NCBI GenBank assembly: GCA_949297715.1
Contig: CASFTJ010000007.1
Span: 124,001-188,000, forward strand
Origin: an uncultured bacterium
GTDB taxonomy: Bacteria; Cyanobacteriota; Vampirovibrionia; Gastranaerophilales; Gastranaerophilaceae
Reading direction: 5' to 3'
DNA: 64,000 nucleotides
This document shows, in pieces, positions 43,311 to 51,525 of this stretch. Below the pieces are notes generated by a model that worked only from the letters and a program-made list of their open reading frames with translations, did no database searches and was not told the DNA's origin. A program made the position numbers and the translations under genes. The first letter of the stretch is position 1, and each line of letters opens with the position of its first letter.

Positions 43311-43342
43311 AAAAGCCCCTGAAAATTTTCAGAGGCTTTTTT
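43311..43342. terminator. Rho-independent terminator, convergent genes
   Basis: AAAAGCC-C-CTGAAAA and TTTTCAG-A-GGCTTTT with T run; one mismatch in the stem. It serves the coiled-coil gene and, in the other direction, pgk. Confidence 0.85.
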
Positions 43343-43364
43343 AAAATTTTAAGTAAATTTCAGC

Positions 43365-44567
43365 TTACTTATCATCCAAAGCTGCAACGCCAGGGAGAAC
43401 TTTTCCTTCGATAAATTCCAAAGAAGCTCCGCCGCCTGTTGATACGTGAGTGAAGTCTTCTGCTTTGCAGAATTTCTTAGCTGCTGAAACTGAATCGCCG
43501 CCGCCGATTACAGAAGTTGCACCATTTTTTGTTGCTTCTACAATTGCTTCTAATACAGCCTTTGTGCCTTCTGCAAATTTCGGGTTTTCAAATGCGCCGA
43601 CAGGGCCGTTCATCAAAATTGTTTTTGATGATTTCAATACTTCTGCAAATGCTTTTCTTGATTCAGGGCCTGCGTCTACACCTTCAAATCCGTCCGGAAT
43701 TTCGTTGATTGCAACAAATTTGTTTGTTCCGTTGCCTGAAAAATCGTCTGTTGCAAGAACATCTGTTGCCATTACAAGTTTTACACCCTTGTCAGCAGCT
43801 TTTTTCTCGATAGCTTTTGCTACTTCAAGCTGGTCATCTTCGCAAATTGAGTTACCGATTTTGCCGCCGTTAGCTTTTACAAATGTGTATGCCATGCCGC
43901 CGCCGATAATCATGTTGTCTACTTTATCAAGCAAGTTTTCCAAAACTCCGATTTTTGATGAAACTTTTGCACCGCCGACAACCGCTGTGAACGGGCGAGT
44001 CGGGTTGTCTAATGCTTGTGATAAGCATCTGATTTCTTTTTCCATTAACAAGCCTGATACTGCCGGTTTTAAAACCTTTGCAAGTTTTGCTGTTGAGGTG
44101 TGGTTTCTGTGAGCTGCACCGAATGCGTCATTTACATAAAAATCACCAAGTTTTGCCAATTCTTCTGCAAATGTCATATCATCATCTTTTGCTTCTTCTG
44201 CTTTGTAGAAGCGGATGTTTTCTAACAATGCAACCTGACCGTCTTTCAAGCTTGCTAATTCTTTTTCAGCACCTTCGCCTACTTTTGATGAAACAAATAA
44301 TACATCTTCACCCAATACTTTTGATAAGTATTTTGCAACAGGTTCAAGTGAAAATTCCATGTTCCATTCGCCTTTCGGACGGCCCAAGTGTGCCATAAGT
44401 ATGATTTTTGCACCTTTATCTTTTAAGAAGTTTACTGTCGGCAATATTGCCTGAATTCTTGTATCATCAGTTACGTTTTTGTCCGCATCCAAAGGAACAT
44501 TGATATCAACACGGATTAATGCGCGTTTTCCTTTGATGTCTCCTAAATCATGAATAGATTTTTTCAT
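43365..44567 (-). CDS. pgk: Phosphoglycerate kinase
   Basis: ATP-generating step of glycolysis (1,3-BPG to 3-PG). The 400-residue protein has the N-terminal RALIRVDINVPLD, MAHLGRPKG, LENIRFYKAEE, VNDAFGAAHRNH, the hinge AVVGGAKVSSKIGVLENLL, and the C-terminal nucleotide site MNGPVGAFE and VIGGGDSVSAAKKF with STGGGASLEFIEG. AAGGAG precedes the ATG. It is not fused to or adjacent to gap. Confidence 0.97.
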   Translation of the reverse strand: MKKSIHDLGDIKGKRALIRVDINVPLDADKNVTDDTRIQAILPTVNFLKDKGAKIILMAHLGRPKGEWNMEFSLEPVAKYLSKVLGEDVLFVSSKVGEGAEKELASLKDGQVALLENIRFYKAEEAKDDDMTFAEELAKLGDFYVNDAFGAAHRNHTSTAKLAKVLKPAVSGLLMEKEIRCLSQALDNPTRPFTAVVGGAKVSSKIGVLENLLDKVDNMIIGGGMAYTFVKANGGKIGNSICEDDQLEVAKAIEKKAADKGVKLVMATDVLATDDFSGNGTNKFVAINEIPDGFEGVDAGPESRKAFAEVLKSSKTILMNGPVGAFENPKFAEGTKAVLEAIVEATKNGATSVIGGGDSVSAAKKFCKAEDFTHVSTGGGASLEFIEGKVLPGVAALDDK

Positions 44568-44659
44568 ATTTTTTCTCCTTATTTAAAAATAAAAAATCTT
44601 GCACATTTATTTTACGAAAAACAAAAATATAAAGCAAATTACAGACAATAAACTTTGTT

Positions 44660-45586
44660 TTATGTCCCCGGCTTTTTAAGTTTTTCAAAATCCGCTCTTA
44701 TTTCTTCGGCTTTTGCTGACAATCGGTTATAAATTTGTGAATTTATTTCCCCGCCTATAAGCATCAAAATTGAGGTGTAATAAAGCCATACCATTAACAC
44801 TGCAAACGCTCCGATTGTGCCGTAGACCATGTTATATGTTCTCAAGTTGTTCACATATATCGAAAATCCCCAAGAACCTAAAAGCCAGAATGAACAGAAA
44901 AAGAATGTTCCGGGAAGTGCGCTTGCCCGTTTGAATTTTTCATTTCCCCTTAAATCAGGCAGTATGTAATAACACAAAAATGCCATTAAATATAACGCCA
45001 AAAATGCTATCGGCCATCTTAATGTTAATAGCATTACGGCAATTCCTTGTGACATGTGAAGGTGTCTTACAAGAAAATTGATGATTACTTTCCCGAATAC
45101 AATCAGGTTTATCGTTAAAAACAAAACCATATTGTTTACAAAAACCATCATTAACGACAAAATTCTTGTATATATAAAACTTCGGGTTTCATCAACTTTG
45201 TATGCTCTGTTTAAACCTTTAAGAACTACTGCAAGAGTGTTTGTTGACAATACAAGTGTTACTATAAATCCTATTGCAGCCATTAATTTGCCCTGAGAAA
45301 ATATCGTGACTTCCGATAGCACAGTTATGATTAAATCCATTGATTGCTCAGGTATTATTGTCGAAAGAAATATCAATACAGGATCCATATAGGATTTGTT
45401 GCCCATCCACCCGAAAACCGCCATTAAAAACAGCATAAAAGGGAAAATCCCAATAACCATCCAAAAGCCCATCTCCGCTGCCATTCCGAAAAAATCGTTT
45501 TTTATAACGGAGATTATCAGACGTTTTACCCCTCTTACAAGTGGTCGAAAAGATATTTTTTTAGATTTTTCTTTTTCTGATTTCAT
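44660..45586 (-). CDS. YihY/BrkB-family inner membrane protein
   Basis: 308 residues with about six membrane helices and a basic N-terminus. Family markers are FFGMAAEMGFWMVIGIFPFM, SFIYTRILSLMMVFVNNMVL, the long RWPIAFLALYLMAFLCYYIL, GNEKFKRASALPGTFF and YGTIGAFAVLMVWLYYTSIL-MLIGGEINS. The family is sometimes annotated as RNase BN in error; its function is unresolved (possibly lipid transport). The start at 45586 lies inside the end of the NrnA gene (overlap 26 bases). Confidence 0.92.
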   Translation of the reverse strand: MKSEKEKSKKISFRPLVRGVKRLIISVIKNDFFGMAAEMGFWMVIGIFPFMLFLMAVFGWMGNKSYMDPVLIFLSTIIPEQSMDLIITVLSEVTIFSQGKLMAAIGFIVTLVLSTNTLAVVLKGLNRAYKVDETRSFIYTRILSLMMVFVNNMVLFLTINLIVFGKVIINFLVRHLHMSQGIAVMLLTLRWPIAFLALYLMAFLCYYILPDLRGNEKFKRASALPGTFFFCSFWLLGSWGFSIYVNNLRTYNMVYGTIGAFAVLMVWLYYTSILMLIGGEINSQIYNRLSAKAEEIRADFEKLKKPGT

Positions 45587-46526
45587 CAAGAATTTTCTTA
45601 ACAGCTTCTTTCACTGTTCCCTTAATCATACATCCTGCAGCAAGTTTGTGGCCGCCGCCGCCAAATACCGCACAGATTTCCGCTACATCTGCTGTTTTGC
45701 TGCGCATCGAAATTTTGCTGACAGATGAACTTATCTCTCTCGCTACAAAAGCTATTTCTGTTGTTACTATCGCTCTTAATTTTTCCGTCAAACCTTCAGT
45801 GCAATCCTCCGGAGCATTAAATTTTTCGATGTCTTTTTTATAAACCGTTGTATAGGCAACTTTGTCCTCGTCCGTAAAATCAGCTTTACTTATGCAATAT
45901 GCTTGGAAAAGTACGTGATTTTTGGAGGAGGATTCGTATACTTTTTTATAAATTGATGACGGATTTGCACCTTTTTTAACAAGATTTGCGGCGGCTTTTA
46001 AGGCGTCGGATGTTGTGTTGTCAAATCTGAAGGAGCCTGTGTCCGTCAGTATCGCAGTATATAAAGATGAGGCGGCTTCTTTTGATATTTTTAACTTCAA
46101 ATCTTCAAAAATTCCGCACAAAACTTCTCCGGTCGAACTTGCTTCCGCTCTTATTATATTTAAATCCGCATAACCTCTGTTGGTTTTATGGTGGTCAATG
46201 TTTGCGGTGCATTTTGCTTTTTCAAACAGGGTTTTAGCATCTCCTATTCTATCCAATGCTGCATCATCCACGCAGATTACAAGATCGTATTCCCTTGAAA
46301 AGTCAATTTCTTCAAGAGTTTTGATTTTTTCCGAATTATGCAGAAATTCGTAAGTCTTCGGAACTTTTGAAGGACATAGAAGGTCGCATTCTTTATGAAA
46401 ATTATCTTTTATTACGTCTGCCAGAGCGCAGATTGAACCTAATGTGTCCCCGTCAGGGTTGATGTGTGAGATTATCAGTATGTTTTTTGACGATTTTATG
46501 ATATCATTTAATTGTAAGAATTCCAT
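45561..46526 (-). CDS. nrnA: DHH/DHHA1 phosphoesterase (NrnA-like nanoRNase / pAp phosphatase)
   Basis: It degrades 2-5 nt RNAs or pAp. The 321-residue protein has LIISHINPDGDTLGSICAL (DHH motif I), CVDDAALDRIGD, IDHHKTNRGYADLN (the DHH triad), SSTGEVLCGI, ILTDTGSFRF, and C-terminal DHHA1 with FGGGGHKLAAGCMIKG. No ribosome site is seen, and AT-rich sequence precedes the ATG. The downstream yihY-like gene overlaps it. Confidence 0.92.
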   Translation of the reverse strand: MEFLQLNDIIKSSKNILIISHINPDGDTLGSICALADVIKDNFHKECDLLCPSKVPKTYEFLHNSEKIKTLEEIDFSREYDLVICVDDAALDRIGDAKTLFEKAKCTANIDHHKTNRGYADLNIIRAEASSTGEVLCGIFEDLKLKISKEAASSLYTAILTDTGSFRFDNTTSDALKAAANLVKKGANPSSIYKKVYESSSKNHVLFQAYCISKADFTDEDKVAYTTVYKKDIEKFNAPEDCTEGLTEKLRAIVTTEIAFVAREISSSVSKISMRSKTADVAEICAVFGGGGHKLAAGCMIKGTVKEAVKKILDEIRKRKI

Positions 46527-46665
46527 TTTAAAATAATATCATAAAAATATTCGGATACAAAAATTGCAATTATTATTTTACATGTGATGAATTATATGGG
46601 ATTAGGTCAGGCGGTTTTCTGATATGAAAACGAAATCCCGTAAAACCTTATTAAACAGAGGCTGT

Positions 46666-47004
46666 ATGGTTAAAAAAGTTCTTTATACTGATTTTGTCGG
46701 AACGGACAGCATTGTCGCTAAAATGCTTGAAGAAAAAGAAATCAGAAAAGCGATTACCAGAAATAATTTATACAAGTTTTGGGACAAAGTTGCTGGGGCA
46801 AAGTTTGCGCAAAAATCAAAACCTTATTCAATGCTTTCGGGCGGGGTTATGGTTATTGCCTGCGAAAACGGGATTGTGGCGCAGGAACTTATGCTTAAAA
46901 AAACTCAGCTTCTTGTTAAGTTTAAGCCCTATTTGGAATCTTTGAAACTTAAAGTTACTGATTTGAAGTTTGACCCGAAAAAGTGGGTGCAGGAAGTTGA
47001 ATAG
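46666..47004 (+). CDS. dciA: DUF721 protein, DciA-like replicative helicase loader
   Basis: DUF721/DciA proteins load or regulate the replicative helicase in bacteria without DnaC or DnaI. The N-terminal DUF721 core is visible: LYKFWDKVAGAKFAQKSKPY, then MLSGGVMVIACENGIVAQEL and LLVKFKPYLESL (W-x-x-[VA]-x-G-x-x-[FL]-x-x-x-[ST]-x-P). The start is taken at 46666 (AGAGG upstream), giving 112 residues; ATG at 46624 would add 14 basic residues. It is the only replication gene in this patch. Confidence 0.75.
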   Translation: MVKKVLYTDFVGTDSIVAKMLEEKEIRKAITRNNLYKFWDKVAGAKFAQKSKPYSMLSGGVMVIACENGIVAQELMLKKTQLLVKFKPYLESLKLKVTDLKFDPKKWVQEVE

Positions 47005-47010
47005 GCTAAA

Positions 47011-47232
47011 TTAAAGCTCTGAAACGTCGAATAATTGGTCAAATTTGACATTTAAGGCTTTCATTAATCTAAGCAAGGTCGTAAATTTAAAATCAGCTTT
47101 ACCATTTTCGATTTTGCTGATTTGCTGCATTTGCAAACCCGCTTTTGCGGCAAGCTCTTCTTGTGAAAGCTTTTTGCGGTGCCTTTCAGCGCACAAATTT
47201 GTACCAAATGTAATAAGGCTCTCTTTATCCAT
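47011..47232 (-). CDS. Xre-family HTH regulator (73 aa)
   Basis: A single Cro/C1-type domain: GTNLCAERHRKKLSQEELAA, then KAGLQMQQISKIENGKADFK and LLRLMKALNVKFDQLFDVSEL. It is paralogous to the next gene (both end KFxQLFDVSxL). No ribosome site is seen; AATATACAC lies close before the ATG. It is only 6 bases from the end of the convergent DciA-like gene. Confidence 0.92.
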   Translation of the reverse strand: MDKESLITFGTNLCAERHRKKLSQEELAAKAGLQMQQISKIENGKADFKFTTLLRLMKALNVKFDQLFDVSEL

Positions 47233-47346
47233 AAGTGTATATTATTCTATTGACATACATAATTCTATATGCTATAGATATAAATATATACTCTATAGAC
47301 GAAATTTTTATTGTGTTGAACTCTGAAAATTTAAATATTTTTGCAG

Positions 47347-47571
47347 CTACAACTTAGAAACATCAAACAGTTGTTCAAATTTGAGATCCAAAGCTTTTAA
47401 AATCGGTACTAATGTTGAAACTCGTACATCAATTTGACCGTTTTCGATTTTGGAAATGTGCTGTCTTTGAAGGTCTGACATTTCTGCAAGCTCCTCTTGT
47501 GAAAGGTTACGGCGGTTTCTCTCTGCTCTTAAGTTGTTCCCGATTTGTATGTTGATTTCTTTATTTTTCAT
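47347..47571 (-). CDS. Xre-family HTH regulator, tandem paralogue (74 aa)
   Basis: A single Cro/C1-type domain: IGNNLRAERNRRNLSQEELA, EMSDLQRQHISKIENGQIDV, LKALDLKFEQLFDVSKL. About half its residues match the 73-residue neighbour, which is consistent with tandem duplication. Its upstream region holds an inverted repeat, CTTTATGC/GCATAAAG, that also fronts the divergent 85-aa gene; autoregulation is likely. AAAGG is very close to the ATG. Confidence 0.92.
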   Translation of the reverse strand: MKNKEINIQIGNNLRAERNRRNLSQEELAEMSDLQRQHISKIENGQIDVRVSTLVPILKALDLKFEQLFDVSKL

Positions 47572-47573
47572 AC

Positions 47574-47627
47574 CTTTATGCTATTGTATTGACAATTTTA
47601 TTTCTAGATATAATAATAGGCATAAAG
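47574..47627. promoter_or_regulatory. Inverted repeat CTTTATGC ... GCATAAAG, probable Xre operator pair
   Basis: CTTTATGC (47574-47581) and GCATAAAG (47620-47627) are perfect 8-base arms 38 bases apart, in the intergenic region between the Xre gene and the divergent 85-aa gene. The distance and AT-rich middle suit two half-operators around divergent promoters. Confidence 0.45.
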
Positions 47628-47668
47628 AATATTATTATATGCAAAATGTATTGAATAGGTGAAATTTT

Positions 47669-47926
47669 ATGCCAGACGTTAATCTTGAAAAACTTAAAAA
47701 GATAAGTTGTGATCTAAAATCTTTGTGCCAACTTGTTTTTATTTTGAACACTTATCTAAATGCAAATCAGGATTACAGTGAAGAATGCTCAAATGCTTTA
47801 ATTCTTTCGGAAATTGTTTTTGCGGAATTGGAAAAAACGCACGACAATTTGTTTTATTATCTTCAGGATATTTATATGGAAATTAATTCAAGAGAGAAGA
47901 TTGAAAAAACAGGAGATTTGATTTGA
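47669..47926 (+). CDS. Small helical protein of unknown function (85 aa)
   Basis: An acidic, predominantly helical protein (LEKLKKISCDLKSLCQLVFI; ILSEIVFAELEKTHDNLFYY) with three cysteines. The layout resembles small antitoxin-like or phage accessory proteins, but no family is recognised. It diverges from the Xre gene and shares its operator region; AGGTGA precedes the ATG. Confidence 0.6.
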   Translation: MPDVNLEKLKKISCDLKSLCQLVFILNTYLNANQDYSEECSNALILSEIVFAELEKTHDNLFYYLQDIYMEINSREKIEKTGDLI

Positions 47927-47954
47927 AACCTCCTGTTTTGGAAAAATTTTGGGA

Positions 47955-49178
47955 TTAATAAGCTGGCAGGCTTCTCCAATAGCCTCTGACTTCGGTTCCG
48001 TCACTGCGTGTGTATGGTCTTACGTAAACCGATCCGCCTCCAAAAATGGAGGAAGCTTCAAGTTCATTACCTGTTGGAATTCCGATGCTTTTTAGCTGTT
48101 CCATAATTGCAGATTCATTTGCCGAGTATTCATCCCCCGACATTGCGCCAATATCTTCTCGTGAGAAAATTCTATTGTCGCCGGTAATCGGGTTAGTGAA
48201 GTTTGCAAAATTCTTTATCTGCTGTCCGATTAACCCTGCCTGAAGCTGTTTCATAATAGCGCTTTCATTCGCTCTGAAAACATCAGAATCCATCTGAGCG
48301 ATTTCCTCCGGAGTGAAGATATGATTACCATATTTATCAACATTCATATCAACACTACCTTCAAGTAAAAATGACGGTTGTTCATTCTCTTGAAGATTTT
48401 GTAATGTTTGCAACGGAATTATTGTTGAAATAGGATTAAAATTTTTGGAAATATCATTTATGATTGATTTATTAGCCGCAAGTGCGAAGATAGAATTATC
48501 TCCTTTTTCCGACGAAAGTTTTGGAGCGGGGGGTGAAAACACTGACTGTGTTGCAGTTGATTTGTTTAAATTTTGTAAAATTTTAAGAATATCCGGTGGA
48601 ACAGGGTTGAAATTTTTGGAAATATCATTTATAATATTATTGGATCTCGGTTCAAGCGCTTGGTTGTGGTGCAAGTATGCAGAACTGGGGTCCACTTCTT
48701 TTATCTGATAAAAATTATTTCCCGTTTTATTTGCATTGTTTCTTATTACATACTCATAGTTTTTTCCTTTATAAGTGTTGTATAATTTGTAGAAATTATT
48801 TGCATCTTCTCTCCAAGGTTTATCATTACTGTATTTTAGTCCATGTGCGGTTCTAATTTGTTCTGGTATTTTCGGGACCATTTTTATATTATGGGGTCTT
48901 ATTTCACCAGCTTGTCCACCTGAAAAATTTATTTTCCCAAGTTGTGGTGATATGATATCACGCCCTTGTAAGTAATCCCAATAATAGTTTTTCCCTCGTT
49001 TTACAAGATTTTTAATTTGAGCTTGCGAAAGTTCGTTTAAAGGTTTTGAGTTTTCCAGTAATTTTGCCCGCACGGCTTTTTCCAGATAGGCGCTGGCACC
49101 GCCAGCGAAACTTCCAGTAAGAAGTCCGATTAATGCATCCTGTAATCCTGTAATCAAAGGATTTTTATCCTCAATCAT
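47955..49178 (-). CDS. Repeat-containing large protein, C-terminal part after a frameshift (407 aa)
   Basis: The ATG at 49178 has no ribosome site, and the frame stays open upstream, continuing the 99-aa gene at 49211 (SGLASGGVFGTGRG lies before MIEDKNPLITGLQDALIGLL). Internal repeats are NDISKNFNP twice, and IF-x-x-E-[ED]-I...ANESAIM-x-QL twice. The end YVRPYTRSDGTEVRGYWRS is an R-x-D-G-T type motif found on phage- or secretion-linked proteins. The Gly-rich segment and DALIGLLTGSFAGG suggest a structural or polymorphic-toxin-like protein. Function unknown. Confidence 0.65.
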   Translation of the reverse strand: MIEDKNPLITGLQDALIGLLTGSFAGGASAYLEKAVRAKLLENSKPLNELSQAQIKNLVKRGKNYYWDYLQGRDIISPQLGKINFSGGQAGEIRPHNIKMVPKIPEQIRTAHGLKYSNDKPWREDANNFYKLYNTYKGKNYEYVIRNNANKTGNNFYQIKEVDPSSAYLHHNQALEPRSNNIINDISKNFNPVPPDILKILQNLNKSTATQSVFSPPAPKLSSEKGDNSIFALAANKSIINDISKNFNPISTIIPLQTLQNLQENEQPSFLLEGSVDMNVDKYGNHIFTPEEIAQMDSDVFRANESAIMKQLQAGLIGQQIKNFANFTNPITGDNRIFSREDIGAMSGDEYSANESAIMEQLKSIGIPTGNELEASSIFGGGSVYVRPYTRSDGTEVRGYWRSLPAY

Positions 49179-49210
49179 TCCTCTGCCTGTGCCAAATACT
49201 CCACCTGATG

Positions 49211-49510
49211 CTAAGCCTGAAGCTGTTCCTGACCTATTTCCTGTGATAATTTTCTGCCTATTGATTTTTGAAGTAGTTTTTGCCCTGCTATTCCTCCGGC
49301 TTTGCCCGCACCCGCAAAAGGTAACGCAGCACTTCCAATTTCAAGTAGCCCTCCTGTCCAAATTTTAATTAGATAATTTCTTAAATCTTCTTCAAGTTTT
49401 TTGTTGTAATTGTTGTAGATAAAGTTAATAATTTCTGCTTTTTGATTTTTTGTTAAATTGTTATCTTTTAAAATAATTTCTACATAATTGTTTGATTCTG
49501 TTTTTTTCAT
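49211..49510 (-). CDS. N-terminal part of the frameshifted repeat protein (99 aa)
   Basis: It starts with a real ribosome site (AAAGGACA) and encodes a helical Asn/Lys-rich N-terminus and then a Gly/Ala-rich stretch (GSAALPFAGAGKAGGIAGQK). At the A-run 49250-49253 (plus-strand TTTT) the natural continuation moves to another frame, where it reads KIITGNRSGTASGLASGG into the 407-aa part. One extra A would restore a protein of about 520 residues. As sequenced, it ends after 99 residues with an unrelated tail. Confidence 0.6.
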   Translation of the reverse strand: MKKTESNNYVEIILKDNNLTKNQKAEIINFIYNNYNKKLEEDLRNYLIKIWTGGLLEIGSAALPFAGAGKAGGIAGQKLLQKSIGRKLSQEIGQEQLQA

Positions 49511-49645
49511 ATAATTTGTCCTTTTTTTGTTAATTTAAATATAAGGACAACATTTGCTATTTATTAAAGGCGCATTCTTATTATACTATTTGTGTAGCAA
49601 TTCTGTCAATTCGTTTTTTTATTTTTTTTAATATCAGTATTTGTT

Positions 49646-49666
49646 GGTGCGTCAAAACGACACACC
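49646..49666. repeat. GGTGCGTC hairpin repeat, copy 5
   Basis: GGTGCGTC-AAAAC-GACACACC with one mismatch. It lies between the frameshifted repeat protein and a decayed duplicate of part of that gene. The rest of 49511-49712 is AT-rich with nothing recognised. Confidence 0.7.
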
Positions 49667-49712
49667 CTGCTGGTTTTTAAAAGATTTTGTAATATTTTTG
49701 CGGAATTATAAT

Positions 49713-49844
49713 TGGAACAGGGTTGAAATTTTCGGAAATATCATTTATAATATTATTGGGTTCTATTTCGAGCGCTGGGGCTTGGTCCCAGTATGCAGGA
49801 GTAGAACCTACTTCTTTTATCTGATAAAAATTATTTCCCGTTTT
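49713..49844 (-). pseudogene. Decayed duplicate of a piece of the 407-aa repeat protein gene
   Basis: The minus strand here closely matches 48597-48730 inside the repeat protein gene. It encodes TGNNFYQIKEV, a diverged middle (PAYWDQAPALE for SAYLHHNQALE) and NNIINDISENFNPVP. There is no start, the frame stops soon, and hydF begins directly after. It is a remnant of a tandem paralogue or of a duplication. Confidence 0.8.
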
Positions 49845-49865
49845 GATATTTTAGCTTATGTTTAT

Positions 49866-51068
49866 TTAATTAAAAATTTTGATTGCACGCGGTAAAATCC
49901 CAAGACAATACGAAATTACTATACCATAATTTGTTATTGGAATATCTTTTTCTTGCGCAATTAAAATTCTTGATAAAACTTCACGTCTGTTTGTCATACA
50001 AGCACCGCAGTGGATTACAAGTGCATAATCAGATATGTCAGGAAAATCGTGCCCCGCATAATTCTCTATTATTAAATTTTTGCCTGTTTTTTTCTTTAAT
50101 AAGTTCGGAATTTTTACTCTGCCGATATCGTCTTCTATTGCGTGATGTGTACAGCTTTCAAGAATTAAAACTTTATCGCCGTCTTTTAAATTCTCTATCG
50201 CTTCGGCACCTTTGGCAAAGGCTTGCAAATCTCCCTTTAATCTTGCAAATAAAATTGAAAAAGAGGTTAGCGGAATATCTTCAGGCACAATTTCCGATAC
50301 TTGTTTAAATGCCTGGCTGTCTGTTATTACAAGTGACGGCGGGGTTTTTAAGTTTTCAAGCGCTTCAGATAGTTCCGTTTCCTTTACAACGTAAGTTAGG
50401 CAATTGCTATCTAATAAATCCCTTAAAGTTTGAACTTGCGGTAAAATTATTCTTCCTTTAGGCGCCTCTTTATCTATCGGGATTACAAGAATTACGGTGC
50501 TTTTGGCAGGAACAAGATCTCCTGCAATTTTTGGTGAGTTTACAAAATCTTCGGGCAAAAGCTTTACTAATGAGTCTTTAAACTTAAACACAATGTCTTT
50601 ATCGGTTTTGACGGAAGTCTTTAAAATCAGTTTTTCGTCTTGAACTTGTTCTAAAATCTCTTTGTAAGATTTATCTTGAATAGGCTGTTCGTCAAGCTTG
50701 TTTACCACAACAAGGTATTGGATTTTTAATTCTTTGAATTTTGAAATCAAATTTTTTTCAAAATCGTCAATCCCCCTATAATCGCAAACGACAACCGCAA
50801 CATCGGTTCTGTTTATTACGGACATTGTTTTTTCAAGCCTTTTTTCGCCAAGTGCTGTCTTGTCGTCAATCCCTGCCGTATCCAAGAACGTTACAGGGCC
50901 GACCGGCAGAAGCTCCATTGATTTTTCGACTATATCCGTTGTCGTTCCTGCAATCTCCGATACTATTGATATCTCTTGAGAGGTTATTCTGTTTAAAAGC
51001 GAGGATTTGCCGACGTTTGTTTTCCCGAAAATCCCGATATGAAGCCGCATTGATTTTAATGTTTTCAT
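49866..51068 (-). CDS. hydF: [FeFe]-hydrogenase maturation GTPase HydF
   Basis: HydF is the scaffold that assembles and delivers the H-cluster 2Fe subcluster to HydA. The 400-residue protein has an N-terminal GTPase domain (GIFGKTNVGKSSLLNR, FLDTAGID, VVNKLDE), a dimerisation domain, and the C-terminal cluster domain with LESCTHH and VIHCGACM (the HydF-specific Cys/His ligands). HydE, HydG and HydA genes are not in the window. GAGAGGG precedes the ATG. It shows that the organism makes an [FeFe]-hydrogenase. Confidence 0.95.
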   Translation of the reverse strand: MKTLKSMRLHIGIFGKTNVGKSSLLNRITSQEISIVSEIAGTTTDIVEKSMELLPVGPVTFLDTAGIDDKTALGEKRLEKTMSVINRTDVAVVVCDYRGIDDFEKNLISKFKELKIQYLVVVNKLDEQPIQDKSYKEILEQVQDEKLILKTSVKTDKDIVFKFKDSLVKLLPEDFVNSPKIAGDLVPAKSTVILVIPIDKEAPKGRIILPQVQTLRDLLDSNCLTYVVKETELSEALENLKTPPSLVITDSQAFKQVSEIVPEDIPLTSFSILFARLKGDLQAFAKGAEAIENLKDGDKVLILESCTHHAIEDDIGRVKIPNLLKKKTGKNLIIENYAGHDFPDISDYALVIHCGACMTNRREVLSRILIAQEKDIPITNYGIVISYCLGILPRAIKIFN

Positions 51069-51096
51069 ATAAACTCTTACCCTCTCTTTTGATACT

Positions 51097-51126
51097 AAAA
51101 AAGGCCGTCTTATGACAGCCTTTTTA
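51097..51126 (-). terminator. Rho-independent terminator after rpsO
   Basis: AAAAAAGGC-C-GTC, loop TTAT, GAC-A-GCCTTTTT with one internal mismatch, 19 bases after the rpsO stop on the minus strand. Confidence 0.8.
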
Positions 51127-51144
51127 ATTGTCGTTTCTTTTGAA

Positions 51145-51414
51145 TTAACCTCTGATACCTAGCTTTTTAACAAGTGCTCTGTATTCATCAAGGTTTTGAT
51201 CTTTCAAGTAAGAAAGCAGTCTTTTTCTTTTACCTACCATCATCAAAAGACCTCTTTTTGTTGCAAAGTCTTTTTTGTTGTTTTTAAGGTGTTCTGTAAG
51301 TTCAGAAATTTTCTTGCTCATCAAAGCGATTTGTACGGCTGATGAACCTGTGTCTTTTTCATTTGCGCCGTATTCTTTGATTATTTCCTGCTTGTTTTTA
51401 AGATTGATTGACAT
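51145..51414 (-). CDS. rpsO: 30S ribosomal protein S15
   Basis: Primary 16S rRNA binder of the platform. 89 residues, normal length; family marks are [40 protein letters not shown] and [30 protein letters not shown] precedes the ATG. A single gene with its own terminator; pnp is not adjacent. Confidence 0.98.
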   Translation of the reverse strand: MSINLKNKQEIIKEYGANEKDTGSSAVQIALMSKKISELTEHLKNNKKDFATKRGLLMMVGKRKRLLSYLKDQNLDEYRALVKKLGIRG

Positions 51415-51525
51415 AATTTTTTTCCTTTTCTTGTTGAGTGATTATTGGCGTAAGCACTCTACATAGAGGATTTTATTATATCAAAAAAAAATTGCAATAC
51501 ATGAAAATGCTCATGTTACGTATGA

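Noticed and set aside
43450-44112. Open frame of 220 codons on the plus strand, antisense to pgk
   Set aside because: It lies completely within pgk in the opposite direction, is Ser/Ala/Pro-rich as expected from reverse reading of a coding strand, and has no ribosome site.
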